Position numbers and translations under genes: made by a program. Of a stretch of 64,000 nucleotides of DNA, positions 32,543 to 43,985 are shown piece by piece (within the stretch, counting starts at the first letter, position 1; each line of letters starts with the position of its first letter). Source of the DNA: Aplidium turbinatum (taxonomy: Eukaryota > Chordata > Ascidiacea > Aplousobranchia > Polyclinidae). Location of the stretch: the NCBI GenBank assembly GCA_918807975.1, contig OU964921.1, forward strand, positions 44,294,498 through 44,358,497, given 5' to 3'. The notes beneath the pieces were generated by a model, which worked only from the letters and a program-made list of their open reading frames with translations, had not been told where the DNA came from and searched no databases.

Positions 32543-35182
32543 AGGGAGGGCCGTCGGAAACAGATCGCTTAGCAACTCGAGTTTCTTAGGAGGTTCGTCG
32601 AGTAAATGACGAAATCGAAAACCATTTTTTAATTGAACGCCAGGAAGACGGTGCACAACCAGGGGCGAGTTTAACTGGAGGCCTGGCGAGTTTAAATGGA
32701 GGCCTGGGGCACTCTTAGATCGGGGAGCCCGTGAAATAACGTTTTTTGCTCCAAGGGCGCGTAAAAATTTACAAGGTAACTTGAAAGTCACCCACACCGT
32801 TGCTAATGCCTTTACGCCATGCTCAGTCGCCACCTTGTGACCAAAAATTAACCTTGAAAGAAAAAGGAGGCATCTTGCAGAGATATCAAAGGCTGAGAGA
32901 AAATAATTATAATAATACAAAATAACATTTTTTCACGTCAGAAGGCCTTTCAAAAAGTGGGGTCTGGGGCAACTGCACCCTCTTCCCCCTTAAATCCGGA
33001 CCTGTGCACAACACGGTCCAACTAATCAGTAAATCACCCCATTTCTGGGATATAACCCCCCACCAGTGGTGACGTTCTCCGAAGTTACGCCCCAGTGAAA
33101 GAAGAAAATCATGAAGAAGGAGGACACCGGAGATCACAAGAACGAAATGGAGCTATCTACGATTTCGCCACAATGGCGATCATTACGCGTGAGGGAGTGA
33201 TCAAAAAGATTCTGAAGGAATGGGCCATGGTTAAGATGAAGAATAAAATCCTCACAAAGAGAAAGACGGCTGAATGGAAAACTTCATTGAAGGCCAGTCT
33301 TTGCATCAACACTCTTTTCGACGTCGTTGACGACAAATTGCTGCACTCACGCGAGGTTGATTTCGTTGAAGACCAACGCGGAGCACGCATTGGTTTCATT
33401 GGATTGGGAGGCGGTGAAATCTGAGAAAAGGGACGAGCGGAAGGAGTAACTGCTTTTGAGAGAGAAAGTTATAGAATTCCGAGTCTAGCAGCAGCTGCCT
33501 TCGCAACCGCAACATTACTGGACACAAAAGATGATTTCAATCCGACGATGATAGTCGACAAAAACATGCTCGTTCGTGTGCGAAAACGGTTCCGTTTAGA
33601 GACGAATCACTTCGCGTCCACTTCACTCGGCACAATAGCTGAAGGCCTTTACTTTGATGACAGAAAGGGTAGAACTTTTACATTAAATGGCATAGCTGGC
33701 TATCGTCAAAAATCGATCGAAGCCCACTACGTGATGCTGAAATACCCAGGATCTGAATACATCGACCACGTTTCCATTCAAGGGCGTTCAACTGGGAGCA
33801 ACATTGCCAAGACGATGTTGGCTGCTCTTGAAGTCAAGGAATTTGATGTGAAAGGCATTCGGGTTGTTGGCTGCGACAAAAAATGCTGTCAATACAGGTA
33901 AGCACACAGGGCCATCACTACCATTGAGAAACATATTGGGAGTGCAATAATCGATAATTCCAGGTGCAATAATCGATTTGCCAGTTTCACCTCAACGAAC
34001 TCCTGACGGGAAATCATCAGCACCGCAAACCTTCAAAGGATTTATCAGCTGTGTCGTCGCTAATGATGAGTGCAAAATGGGAAAATTTGCAGTCGTCGAG
34101 TTCGAGAAGACAAAATCCAATCTGACGGAAGTCGATGAGGTGATGGAAATTAGCGGCGATCAAAAGTAGGCCTATCTGCTCGATATCGTTTTGGTCATCG
34201 AGGGAAGTCTGCCTCCACACAGCATTCGATCCGTGATCCAGGAAAACAGGGTCATGCACGATGGCTTACTCTCGTTTCAAGGATATGCCGACTTTATATC
34301 TCGGAGTCAGAACCAAAGAGGCGCTGATAGAAATGACGATGTATGCTACATCGTTAAAGTTTACGCTCCGATGTGGTTTACTACCAAGCAAAACAAGAAG
34401 ATTCACTTTGCTGCTCGGTCCTTCCTTCGGTTGGTTAAGCTGACTCGCTATCTGACAGGCCAATCAATAAAAGTCGTCGATAGTTGCCTACAAGCAAAGG
34501 CCTTCGCTGCTCATCCGGAGAATGTAGTGTTGGCCCTTCTGCATGACGAGTCTAAGCCACTGCATAAGCACGCAGTTCATCGGATCCAGAAAGAAAGGGA
34601 CGAGTACACGGGTAGGATACGTCGTTTCAAAATTCCTAAACTAAACTTTGGGTACACAGATTCAACAACAAACTTGTTGCTCCGGTGGAGCAAGCGGAAA
34701 CTCACTGAGCCGCCAATCTACGCGATTTCAGCATTCAACAGCTCACAGAGCTTTTCGTCGAGACCGATGTTCTTATATGGATTGACAGTTTTCCGTGCTG
34801 CACACAAGCAGTTGAGCGCGCAATCAAACTCGTCACCAAAGTAAGCGATGAAGTCATCGGCCATGACAGCAGACATGAGCTAATTCTGACGCAAACTGCT
34901 GCTCGCTCACAGCGTTCACGTATTGAGTCAAAAAAAGATTACGTTCTGTGATTGTTTTTGACTGTTTTCGTCGTTTTGTGTAGCCTATTTTCTATTTAAC
35001 AACCTTTTTTTTAAGAAAAAATGATTTTTATTTGATTTGGGTAATATTGACTTCTTTGTGCGGCGTTTTCCGCGGCCCGATCTAAAAAAAAATTTCAGAT
35101 TATTTGTTTGTGACCTAAGCCTCCTATCTGAGCCGAGTTGCTAAGTGATTTGACAAAAAAAAGTGTATTGAAGGCCCTCCCT
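32543..35182 (+). mobile_element. TIR transposon AGGGAGGGCC with AAT target duplication
   Basis: Perfect 10-bp ends AGGGAGGGCC/GGCCCTCCCT are flanked by AAT (32540-32542 and 35183-35185). Deeper inverted blocks TCGCTTAGCAACTCG / CGAGTTGCTAAGTGA and TAGGAGG / CCTCCTA lie in matching order. It contains one gene remnant of the ELPLRH/SRWLTT-type family. The superfamily is unknown to me; a 3-bp duplication occurs in PIF/Harbinger, Zator and Academ elements, but the protein resembles none that I can recall securely. Confidence 0.75.
33095..34951 (+). pseudogene. Transposase-like protein of the AGGGAGGGCC element
   Basis: Successive frames give TSLGTIAEGLYFDDRKGRTF and IRVVGCD (33548-33880), NTGKHTGPSLPLRN (about 33893), ISGDQK..YLLDIVL (about 34153-34190) and VKVYAPMWF. 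AHPENVVLALLHDES, RIRRFKIPKLNFGY and LTEPPIYAI follow, and the end is CCTQAVERAIKLVT with IESKKDYVL and a stop at 34951. The blocks match, in order, the fragment at 1-960 (DQQ..YLYGI, KVYAPTWF, FAHQENLLL). The gene has several frame changes and an in-frame stop made by a 6-bp TAGGCCTA insertion at 34167-34174. Catalytic residues are not established. Confidence 0.65.
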
Positions 35183-35536
35183 AATATGTAATAAATTTGC
35201 GTTGGCACAAGAGCACAAAAAATATAAGTAAAAATATTTGAATAAGAACTTTTGATGATCCGTATAGGTGAAACAGGCTGTTAAGGATTCAGATAGTAAT
35301 AACTATATTTGATTTAATTGAAAATAATATGAATTGTGATACCAATTAGTTGAAAAAATATTCATTTATTGAATTCATGCACAAGGCAGCATCAGTGAGA
35401 TGGCTGGTGTAGCATCTTGGCGACAAGCTTGTCTATGTGTGGCGCTGTTGTTGCCAGAGCACACCTTAGATCTGGCTCTACAAAATTAGATTGCAATAAC
35501 GTTTCCAACTGTGTCTCGAATTTCTGGTGGTCTTCA

Positions 35537-35803
35537 GTGCTTCGAATTTATGTTTATTGTTGGAAGTTTTTACGTAACTTAACGTCGAAAGTAACCGCAC
35601 ATCATTAGCCAATCTTTAAAACATTGTGTTCTATTTCTCTTGCCTTCAATCGCACTTTTTCTGTTGGTCGTCACCGCTTCGAATTTTTATGTCTATTGTT
35701 GGAAGTTTTTACGTAATTTAACGTGGAAAGTAACCGCTCACACATCATTGGCCAATTTTTAAAATATTGCGTGTTTTATTTTTTCTTGCCTTCAATCGCA
35801 CTG
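35537..35803 (+). repeat. Tandem duplication, unit about 145 bp
   Basis: GCTTCGAATTTATGTTTATT through CTTGCCTTCAATCGCACT is repeated directly once with about 10% change. Both units carry GGAAGTTTTTACGTAA and AAGTAACCGC. Confidence 0.8.
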
Positions 35804-35844
35804 CAGTATATAACCTGGTGAAATTTTATTTTGTATGTTATTCG

Positions 35845-35884
35845 CTCTGAGGATGCGCATTGTCATGGTGCGCGAAACGTCAGT
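35845..35884 (+). ncRNA. Hammerhead-like motif (weak candidate)
   Basis: CTCTGAGGATGCGCA, loop, TGCGCGAAACGTCAG has the CUGANGA and GAAA core elements with a GCGCA/TGCGC stem. Stem III is not evident. It is immediately downstream of the tandem duplication and before CAATAAA, a layout seen at ends of some retroelements. Confidence 0.25.
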
Positions 35885-38824
35885 GAAGCAATAAACCATC
35901 TTGTTTGTTGTTAATCTTACTTTCAATTTCATCAGATGAACGTAGCAACTAGTGCTAGAAACAATAAGCACTTGTTTGATCTCGATCAGCGTCATAAATA
36001 AATTTAGTTGAATTTCTCTCAATCTGTCGACAACACCAGAAATGATATATGCCAAAACTTTCTTGTGATGGAATTAATTTTGAGAAAAAAATATTTTCTC
36101 TAAGCTAATATAATCTCTAAACTAACATCAGCTTTATGTTTAAAAACCAATGCAATTGCTTTGGCTACGAAAGTTTTGGTTTATTTGCCATCACAATTTG
36201 TTACCGAATTTATTTTATTGCTAAATCAATCTCACCTTAAATTTCCAAACGTTAACGTAGGCCTACACTGTATAGGCCTAAATATAATTATGAAAAGCGC
36301 GATTGGAACACTCCAAGTCTCCAATGGAGAAGTTTTAGGAGTAATGATTGACTGCAGACTTTTACACTGCTCAGTCAACTAAAACATCATCAGGGAGAGA
36401 TTACTTTTATTTCCAAAGCAGATTGGCTACATTTAGCAACGTCGTATAAACTATCAAATGACAAACATTCAAACATTCTTGCATGGCAATAGATATAGTT
36501 TCACTTTTAGCAGAATGATCGTTAATTTCTCTTTCACAAATGTATTTGCATTTGGAGTTCTTGCATAGATTATTCTAAAATCAATTTGGTTTGAACAAAA
36601 GATGATTTTTCTTCATTTGCGCTTTTTAGTTTTCAATACATCATTACGTGTTTTCAATTGTTATATTTGCTGATAAATCATATATTCAGTGGTTTATGGT
36701 AGCCTACAACAACATACAACTTTTAAAAAGTGCGATAAACCAGCTTTCGACTTCGTTTTGATCGACAATCTACAAAGGGACAGAGAGCACATTACTAAGT
36801 TTAGAAGTAGGCCTATGCACTATACACTACAGCTTACTAGTTTTGAACTTTTGCAAAAAACAAAGTTTTTGAAATAAAAATGACATTTTCGATGTTATTT
36901 CTACAATTTTCAAACTAACAAAAACCCAAATTCAGATAGCCTAAATTTAAGAGCTTTTTTGCTGAATAACATTTTGCAACGCTGAATCAACATGAAGTAA
37001 ACCTTCTAACAAATACGTTTATTTTTATTTTTGCCATTTTGTGATAATGCAGAAAAAGATTAAAAGTATGGATCCAAAACTAAACAAATTTGCATCGATG
37101 GAACCAATTTCTTTTTGACTAATATTTTTGCCAAAGCAACATTGTTTTACGTTGAAAGACCGTCTCAAACTATTGTCGTACTGATTGCTTCAGGCTATGA
37201 AAATTTTACGTGATTCATTCATCACCAATTTCTTAAATTAATTTTGTGCTTTTGTTACCACACAAATCTATACTTTAAATTTGAAGTAAGTTTCATTGTG
37301 AAGCATGGATTGAACTAAACTGCTCGAAAAGCCTTTTGAGTGATTTTAGACTGCACCCTCCCACAGTATTCAGTCAACCGAAACACCCTTATTGTCTTCA
37401 TGTGCTTGAGACATTTCGTTTTATTTACGAAGCAGATTGGCTACATTGGGCAAGGTCGTATCAACAATGGAATGATGAGCATTTTAGTATGAACGCAAAA
37501 ACTGATAATTACTCACAGAAACCCTCAAAATCAGCAATTTACTATGCAACCATATCAATTGAATTCAAAATAATAATTAATTTGAATAGTTATCGAGACG
37601 TTTGTTTGTTTGCTTGCGCTGTAATTTCTGACGACTCTCTTCACAATTCATACATGTTCCCACGCAAGTCTAAAACAACTACATTTCAAGTAACTTATTG
37701 CTTACGAAGTCACAAGGAAATCATAAGCCAACGCAATTACTAAGCATTATCTGAAAGTTGAAATATTACTTGTAAATGCAGCGTAGTAATTAGTGTTTTA
37801 CACTAAACAACAAATGTTTTTCAAAGCATAATATTGCTTGGTGAGAAGTTTTGTGCTGGTTATCTGGAAAACTTTATTTTCTTGTACGTGCAAGTTAGCA
37901 AACATTTCTATTGTTTTGTGCATTCTAAGATTTACTACGTGACCTACATGACTACTGACCATTTCGGATTACATACATGGCTGGACCGTGCGTGCCTTTA
38001 ACGAAGAGATTAGCGATTTCAAGGAGATTATGGCGGAGAGATCAGACAAATTTAAAAAAAAAATTGACTACTTTTAGCAAAAAAGCAATAGCAACAAATT
38101 GGAGAGTGTGTGTGTCCACTTAAAATTTTAACCAGTTTGTCAATAATTTTGCTCTAACTTTGCGAAAAAAGCAACCTCGTAACGTTTTTATATCAAAAGT
38201 TATTACAAAATGAAAGTGTGGATGGAATAAGTCCACACGTCAGGCCATTAGCTCACAAAAATCGCTCAGTCCGAATACGGTTAAAGGGAGGAATAATCGT
38301 ATTGAAAGGAATTGGGAAGAAATGTAAATCAAACGTAGATTTATCTAAATAATCTATTGAAATGGTTAATTTATTTATGACTGGGCGCATAGTTTTAGAT
38401 CAACATTGAGTTTTTACAACACTTTAGGATGTAATAGATCACTTTGTGATTACAATCAAGTCATAGACTAACTGAAAGTGGTAGCCTACTGAAACTTTTG
38501 CGGATCTGTTTTTAGTTTTTTTTGTGAATTATTGTGGGAAGAAATTGACAATAGTTGTGTCTTTCAAAGAAAAAATGCGGCATTAATGTTGAGAACCACT
38601 GTAACTACAAGTTGGTCAATAACGTTCTGGAGCACGCATCTCATTGATGCACGGTTCAATCTGTTTTGAAATATTTTCTGCTGTTTTTTTGTTTTTGAAC
38701 CAATTTTGCAGTTTTTTTCTTGCATAAACAATTAATAGGCCATAAGAATTTTTGTGCAACAAAAATGGGCCACGAAAGAAAAAAAGGTTGAGAACCACTG
38801 GGCTAAACGAAGACTGCTTGGAAT

Positions 38825-39060
38825 TATAGCGTCGTAAGAAACGACAACAAACTCTGTCCGTACTGGTGTTGGTCGCTTCAAACACAATATGTTTAGGATT
38901 GTGTGACTCACCAGCCTGTGTTTGTGGTGAATGTCAAACAGCACAGCACATCATAAATCACTGTCCAGTGTTTTAACCTGCAGAACATGTAGATCTCATA
39001 GACACTGGTATGAAGACATTGCTCTGGTTGCAACAATTGGGAGATATTGCCTGAATTGCT
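38825..39060 (+). mobile_element. LINE fragment, C-terminal Cys-His region
   Basis: Translates as SVRTGVGRFKHNMFRI, then CDSPACVCGECQTAQHIINH and CPVF, ending with MKTLLWLQQLGDIA and a stop. It is a non-LTR retrotransposon C-terminus different from the 39.1-40.1 kb copy. Confidence 0.65.
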
Positions 39061-39144
39061 GCCTCATAAGCAAGAAAAAGAACTAAAATACATCAGCGTT
39101 GTTCCAGCATGTGTCCGAGCGTAAGCTTTGCTTTCCTTTCAGGG

Positions 39145-40155
39145 CGATGTACTACGCAAGTTGTCTAGTACAGTACAGCTCAGCAAGGCAAAGACAATGT
39201 CGCCGGCCTTCCACCTTAACAACCGAGAGACACAGCGTGAGATAAACATCAACCTTGATGGGGAACGCCTGCCCTACTGTGCCGAACCTACCTACCTCGG
39301 CATAACCCTGGAAAGGTCACTCACGTACCGTCGGCACTTGGAGTCACTGCGCAAAAAAATATCTAGACGCGTCGCACTTTTGAGGCGATTGACGGGTTCC
39401 GGCTGGGGAGCTGGTGCCAAAACTCTTCGTACAGCTACCCTAGCCCTTGTTCATTCCACCGCTGAGTGCTGCGCACCAGTCTGGTGTCGTAGTTCTCACA
39501 CCCACTACATTGATACCGCCATCAACGACGTACTGTGACTGGATGCCTGGGTCCCACTCTGACGGACTACCTATCCATCCTAGCAAGCACTCAACCAGCT
39601 CAGCTACGCCGTAAAGGAGCCACGATTTCTCTCGCTCTCCGGGCTCTGGATACCGACCTTCCCATCCATGCAACATTCAAGCGACCACCACCTATCAAGC
39701 AGCGGCTTAAATCAAGACGCCCTTTTGGGCCTGCCGCACAACAACTACTTAAGAACGCAGAAGAACTTGGTTTAAGTGCGGAACATTGGACCAACCACAT
39801 GAGGAACACGGAGTGGCAAAACCACACCTCCACGCTCCGTGATTTCATATCCGACGCCGATCTCCGCCCACCGGAGATGTCCATTGCAAGGGTTTCGTGG
39901 GTCAGGCTGAACCGCCTGCGAACTAGCGTCTGCCTCTTTCGTTCGGACATGCACAAGTGGAGCCTGCTGGCTTTTTTATCAGAATGCGAGTGTGATGCCA
40001 CTGAACAGACCACAGACCATATCCACCACTGCCTAACCCACCGGCCTCCACACGGTGCGCACGGTCTGAGGGTCCTGGACGACGAGACTGTTGAGTGGCT
40101 GATGATTTCCTGGCTTCCAACCTAGCCTGGAAAGGTCTGCTCATACGCCGATGAT
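39145..40155 (+). mobile_element. 5'-truncated LINE (Jockey-like)
   Basis: Encodes the last part of reverse transcriptase and the C-terminus: LSKAKTMSPAFHLNNRETQR, YLGITLERSLTYRRHLESL, ATLALVHSTAECCAPVWC, then after one frame change at about 39535 TGCLGPTLTDYLSILAS, RPPPIKQRLKSRRPFGPAAQ, ARVSWVRLNRLRTSVCLFRS and CECDATEQTTDHIHHC. The 3' end (TAGCCTGGAAAGGTCTGCTC) matches the copy at 12.84 kb. Inside intron 2 of the fucosyltransferase gene. Confidence 0.85.
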
Positions 40156-40157
40156 TT

Positions 40158-40225
40158 GTGCATGTTGGAGCGGAATCATTCGACGCCAGTGGGCAAGCGG
40201 TTGAGTCTCACCCCGGCGTTTCTTG
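40158..40225 (-). mobile_element. Short inverted LINE fragment
   Basis: TTTGTGCATGT, CGACGCCAGT and GCAAGCGGTTGAGTCTCACCC match 13050-13120 of the minus-strand LINE in the same order, so this is an inverted piece directly after the + strand copy. Confidence 0.5.
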
Positions 40226-40309
40226 AGTGGTTATGACTATGCGACAGCTACATCCACATACGTGGTCAACTACATGTCCATTATGGCCCAGTAAGGTTGA
40301 AACAATTGC

Positions 40310-40490
40310 CCACCTAATGGATGGAATAATTCTCCGACACCAACACTTCGACAATTGGAAAACTTCACTCTGCCAATCTCGGTAACCGGCCCGTGTCAAG
40401 AGCTTCTACAAGTATGCGAAACTACCAGGAATAACCTATCAAGGCTTTGTCAGTCCGAGGATAAAGATTCAAAATCAATCAACCAAACCA
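40310..40490 (+). repeat. SINE family 1, body and tail
   Basis: Carries in + orientation AATTGGAAAACTTCACTCTG, GGTAACCGGCCC, CTACAAGTATGCGAAACTAC and CCGAGGATAAAGATTCAAAA with a (AATC)n-like tail (ATCAATCAACC). The inverse of the copies at 8.3, 28.5 and 42.1 kb. Confidence 0.7.
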
Positions 40491-40838
40491 TCCCAGGACT
40501 GTTCTGACAAGGCCCGCTTTATGTGCTCCCCGACCATGAGGTACTGCGCTCTTCTTTCAAAATGTCCAAAAAAGTCTTCAACCTCTACTATTTTTTTTTA
40601 TTAAAATACGTGAAAATTACATAACATTATGCTACACACAGCCATAACAATTCTTAAAGTAGTTCACTCGTTTGTAGACCCGTTTCGTTTAGTGAACAAA
40701 ATTGGAGCTTGGAAACAAAAAAGTACTGAATTATACAATTATACATGCATTGTTACACTTCGCTAATTTAGGTATTTTTGTCGACATAGACGAGTTCAAA
40801 GTAAAAAAAAATTAAATTAAACACGATTCTATTACTAG

Positions 40839-40946
40839 GAATATACCATCATTGTATGGAACCCTCCACACTGGATGCAGGAAAATATCACAGAAATGTG
40901 GACAGGAGATTGTGGACGGTGTGCATTAACATTCAACAGATCAAAG
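40839..40946 (+). CDS. Alpha-1,3-fucosyltransferase-like gene, exon 3
   Basis: The acceptor TATTACTAG ends at 40838, and the donor AAG|GTGGGT follows 40946. The exon is 36 codons in phase 0 at both ends: EYTIIVWNPPHWMQE then NITEMWTGDCGRCALTFNRS. The layout WNPPHW...C..C.(L)T.NRS is that of the start of the GT10 N-terminal domain, where a first strand and a Cys pair precede the next hydrophobic strand. NIT and NRS are potential N-glycosylation sites. Confidence 0.75.
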
Positions 40947-41225
40947 GTGGGTATTTAATCAAACTAATAAATTTGCTGCAATGAAAAACGTTTATAAACT
41001 ATAGTAGTAATGTCGTATGAACCATAGGATAAAATTTATAATTTCTTTCATACCAGTTTGGTGCAAAATAGCGTCAATAAAAAGTCTCTCTAGAGGAGTT
41101 TCTCCTACATCACCATTGTGAACATGTTCATTGTTCAGTCCATGAAATTGTGAAAATTCTTAAATGGATGTTGTAGGTTACTATAAGGTAGTTTTGTTTA
41201 AACTATAGGATACTTGCTTGTAAAC

Positions 41226-41515
41226 AGAATGGCGATGTGTTGGCGCAGCGGATGAGAAGCTCGCTTTCCAATCATGATATCCTGGTTCGATTCCAGGATT
41301 CAGTTGGTTGTTGAAAAACAACGTTCACATCTACCAAAGTTGTAATAAATTGGGTGGGCGTAGCTGCTGAATGAAAGGCGGCCTAAAGAAAGGAGCTGAC
41401 CCCCCCCCCCTACACTCGTTGGTGCCGATGGTTTAGCATAATGAAAACTATATCTTGTCATCCCCCGATGCTTGGATTAAGTATGGGCTTCACCTTTACC
41501 TTTACAGACAGATCG
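41226..41515 (+). repeat. tRNA-derived SINE, family 3
   Basis: The head has an A box (TTGGCGCAGCGGATGAGAAG) and a B box (GGTTCGATTCC) at tRNA-like spacing. A body follows, with a C-run, and the tail is CTTCACCTTTACCTTTAC, a short repeat tail typical of SINEs. It is the only copy seen. Confidence 0.6.
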
Positions 41516-41779
41516 TTCAACCTACATTGATCAAACAGTTTTATGAACTAGTTTTGCTGGTTTTGTTTTTTTCAGCAATGCTGCTTACTTGAGTTGTTAC
41601 AAGTTGTTCAAGCAAAGAATTTTATTTCTAAATCTACATTCCATATCGTTCAGTTCAGGGGATCATAACCAAAACGAGGTCCGTAGGCGTTTCCTTGTAA
41701 AGCAGCGCATTGTTCATAACCATGAAAGAAATCAAGGGCCATAGTCGAAGGAGCGCCACTCTGCAATCGACGGCATGCC

Positions 41780-41893
41780 TTTAACTGCCTTGCCAAAGAT
41801 AAAGACATATGTTCTTGAGCGGTGTCGAACCCTCTATCGAACGTCGAACAATGGCTCTCACCATTCAGCTATGCAGCTAGCGGAAAATCAATG
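41780..41893 (-). repeat. SINE-like repeat, family 2 (copy 2)
   Basis: On the minus strand TAGCTGAATGGTGAGAGCC (A box) is followed by GGTTCGACACCGCTCAAGAA (B box) and TATCTTTGGCAAGGCAG, matching 1225-1400. Confidence 0.5.
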
Positions 41894-42044
41894 AAAGCGC
41901 TTTCACTCGTCTGCACAAGTTTGGTCGGAAGACTAATGTCGCGTCAGATTGGTAAGCGACAGGCTCTTGGTTCAAATATCCACTGCCACATTTTATGCTT
42001 GAAAAAAATATCGCTTAGAGGGAAGAAAAATGCAACGGATTACT

Positions 42045-42356
42045 TTGATTGATTGAATCTTTATCCTCGACTGGGAAAGCTTCTTGCAGAGCTTAATCCT
42101 GGCAGTTTCGCGTACTTGCAAAGGCTTTGAATCACTGACGCAGGCCCGGTCACCGAGACTGACAGAGTGAAGTTTCCGATTGTTGAAGTCTTGTTGCCGG
42201 GGAATTATCCCATCCATTAGATGCCGCTGAATGGAAAGCAATCCTTAACGTGCGTTGCGCAAGCGCACACCCCGAAAGTCGAACCAGCGCCGCTTGATCT
42301 TGAAGTTTCTTCGTTCCGCAAGTCACGCGCTAATCAACTGAGCTATCGGGACGGAC
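42045..42356 (-). repeat. tRNA-derived SINE, family 1 (best copy)
   Basis: The tRNA-like head at 42356-42255 on the minus strand has an A box (TAGCTCAGTTGATTAGCG) and a B box (GGTTCGACTTTCG). A body of about 200 bp follows, and the tail end CGAGGATAAAGATTCAATCA shows (AATC)n character. Related copies lie at 1012, 8248, 28528 and 40310. Confidence 0.8.
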
Positions 42357-42464
42357 AAAAGTGTTTGATTGACAAAAACTTCCTGCCAGAGAATGTAAAA
42401 CATTACATAATGCATATGTATAATTCTACAACGTTTCATAAAAGATATTTACATAATAAATAGG

Positions 42465-43100
42465 GCGATTTTTTGTAACCTAAAAAAAAAATCAAAAAGG
42501 TGACTTTAATTTTGCGAAAAAGTAACCAAAAAGTAACTTTATTCAACAAAATCAGGAGAGCGAAAGAAATAGCAGGAATTCAACATAAAAAAGCATCTAA
42601 ATTAATTTCAATTTGTGCTCAAATTAAAATTACACATTCAAATTAATACATAAGTAATATTTTATATTTTCTGGCAGGAAGCTTCTGTCAATCAAACACT
42701 TTAAGTGTCGCAGGGAAAACAAGTGGTTAAATACAGTTAACACAATTTGCTTCATCGAAAAAAATACTTTACTAATTTTCGGGAATACACGCGATACAAA
42801 GAAGCATGGGCTCGTGCAAACCTAAAATCCGTACCATAGTAGAAGATATATTAAAAGTCTTGGCATTACATAGAAAGTAATTTCATCTCTACAGTAGCAA
42901 TAAAAGATAAATAAGTACGGAAATTAGGCAAAAAAGTATGCAAAATAAAGTGACTTAAATAATGAAAAGTAACCTAAAAACACAAAAAGTGACTTTTGGT
43001 AACTTAACAACTTCTTGAATATTGACCCCACAATCATGAAATTTTGGTTCTACATTTCTTTTGTTAATTGATAAAATTAAAAAGAGTAACTTTAGTGACA
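42465..43100. other. A-rich repeat-like tract in intron 3
   Basis: Repeated AAAGTAACTTT / AAAAAGTGACTTT words at both ends (42479-42545 and 42950-43010) suggest a degraded element with similar ends. No coding region. Confidence 0.35.
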
Positions 43101-43161
43101 AAAAATCTCCGTAATAATAAATTATATTTGCATAACTTCACATAGAGCTTTTGTGTTTCAG

Positions 43162-43235
43162 GTCCAGGACCCTTCAACTAAGGCAATTATTTTTCACTAC
43201 AACCACATTGACCCTTCAAACTGGCCAAAAGAAAG
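43162..43235 (+). CDS. Alpha-1,3-fucosyltransferase-like gene, exon 4
   Basis: The acceptor TGTGTTTCAG ends at 43161, and the donor AAAG|GTTTGTG follows 43235. It encodes VQDPSTKAIIFHYNHIDPSN then WPKE(R). KAIIFH corresponds to the family's ADAV(L/I)FH strand, and WPK.R to the loop before the next block. Starts in phase 0 and ends in phase 2, which exon 5 completes. Confidence 0.82.
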
Positions 43236-43417
43236 GTTTGTGAAAAATATGTATAGTTTGCAATCCAAATAATCAATGACTAGCTCCATTTGCCACAGTG
43301 ACTTGCAATTCGATATATTCAGAGTTGATTTAAACAACAATGTAGAGATGAATGGTGAAAAAAGTTGTTTGAAGTAATGGGTTTTAACCAGGAGTGAAAC
43401 TTTTACTTTATAAATAT

Positions 43418-43515
43418 ATTCGTCGTCGTCGTCGTGTGAGCCTCTGGGGCTGAGGGGCTATCCTTTTACCACCCCAGACTCACGATGTTCCCGGATTACA
43501 CTGGAAGGCTACTAA
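43418..43515 (-). mobile_element. LINE 3'-tail fragment with CGA repeat
   Basis: GTCGTCGTCGTCGTGTGAGC, CTCTGGGGC, CTATCCTTTTACCACCCCA and GATGTTCCCGGA match the 3' end of the LINE at 51473-51560. This is a very short 5'-truncated insertion. Confidence 0.75.
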
Positions 43516-43629
43516 ATATATTATTTGCTGAAGATGTAGCATTTTTTTCCAAGTTAAAGTTTTTGTAAATACTTTACGTAATTTTGTTTTACTTTATGCC
43601 ACTAAGCCGCGGAATACAACTTGAGGTAC

Positions 43630-43739
43630 TCTCTCATGGTTACAGAGGCTTGTATGAAAACTCAATCAGGCAATCCCAATCCGGTGTACAAAGGAGCGTT
43701 CTTTCAGGCAGTCAGCACAAGGCTGAGTAGTCACTAGAA
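43630..43739 (+). repeat. Dispersed repeat R, left half of a split copy
   Basis: AGAGGCTT, GGAGCGTTCTTTCAGGCAGT and CAGCACAAGGCTGAGTAGTC correspond to 17888-17995. The right half follows the hAT nest at 61549. Confidence 0.55.
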
Positions 43740-43985
43740 TAGTGGTTCTCAATCAAGGTGCCGCGGCACCCTGGAGGGCCATTTATATTACTATGGGGTG
43801 CCGCGAACTATTTCTCATATTCAGTTTTTATTTGTCTTCACATTTAAAAAAAAAAAGAAATCTTTCTAGTAAGTACACAGCATGTCGAATCTTTGTAGAA
43901 AAAGGTTGAGAATTATTTTCCAAAGATGTGAACAAAAAATTATGCATGGTTAAGAGATCCATTTTTATCACACGACTCTCATGTT

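Larger units (their letters stand above)
35186..38441. other. Intron 2 sequence without recognised genes
   Basis: AT-rich. It contains the tandem duplication at 35537-35803, a hammerhead-like motif at 35845-35884, and a diverged duplicate: AAGCAGATTGGCTACATT at about 36416 and at 37430 within longer similar stretches. Confidence 0.4.
32442..38800. mobile_element. Possible old hAT element (tentative)
   Basis: The left end CAGTGGCTTTCAACCTTTTT, with TGCGACCCATTTT, pairs with an inverted right end CAGTGGTTCTCAACCTTTTT, with CGTGGCCCATTTT. No matching 8-bp flanks are visible and no transposase was recognised, so pairing of these two ends is only likely. A similar inverted end (GAACCACTG) occurs at 38593-38601. 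Confidence 0.4.

Noticed and set aside
37336-37743. A 135-residue + strand open frame as a host gene.
   Set aside because: No motif or splice support. Part of it (AAGCAGATTGGCTACATT region) is duplicated at 36.4 kb in non-coding sequence with stops.
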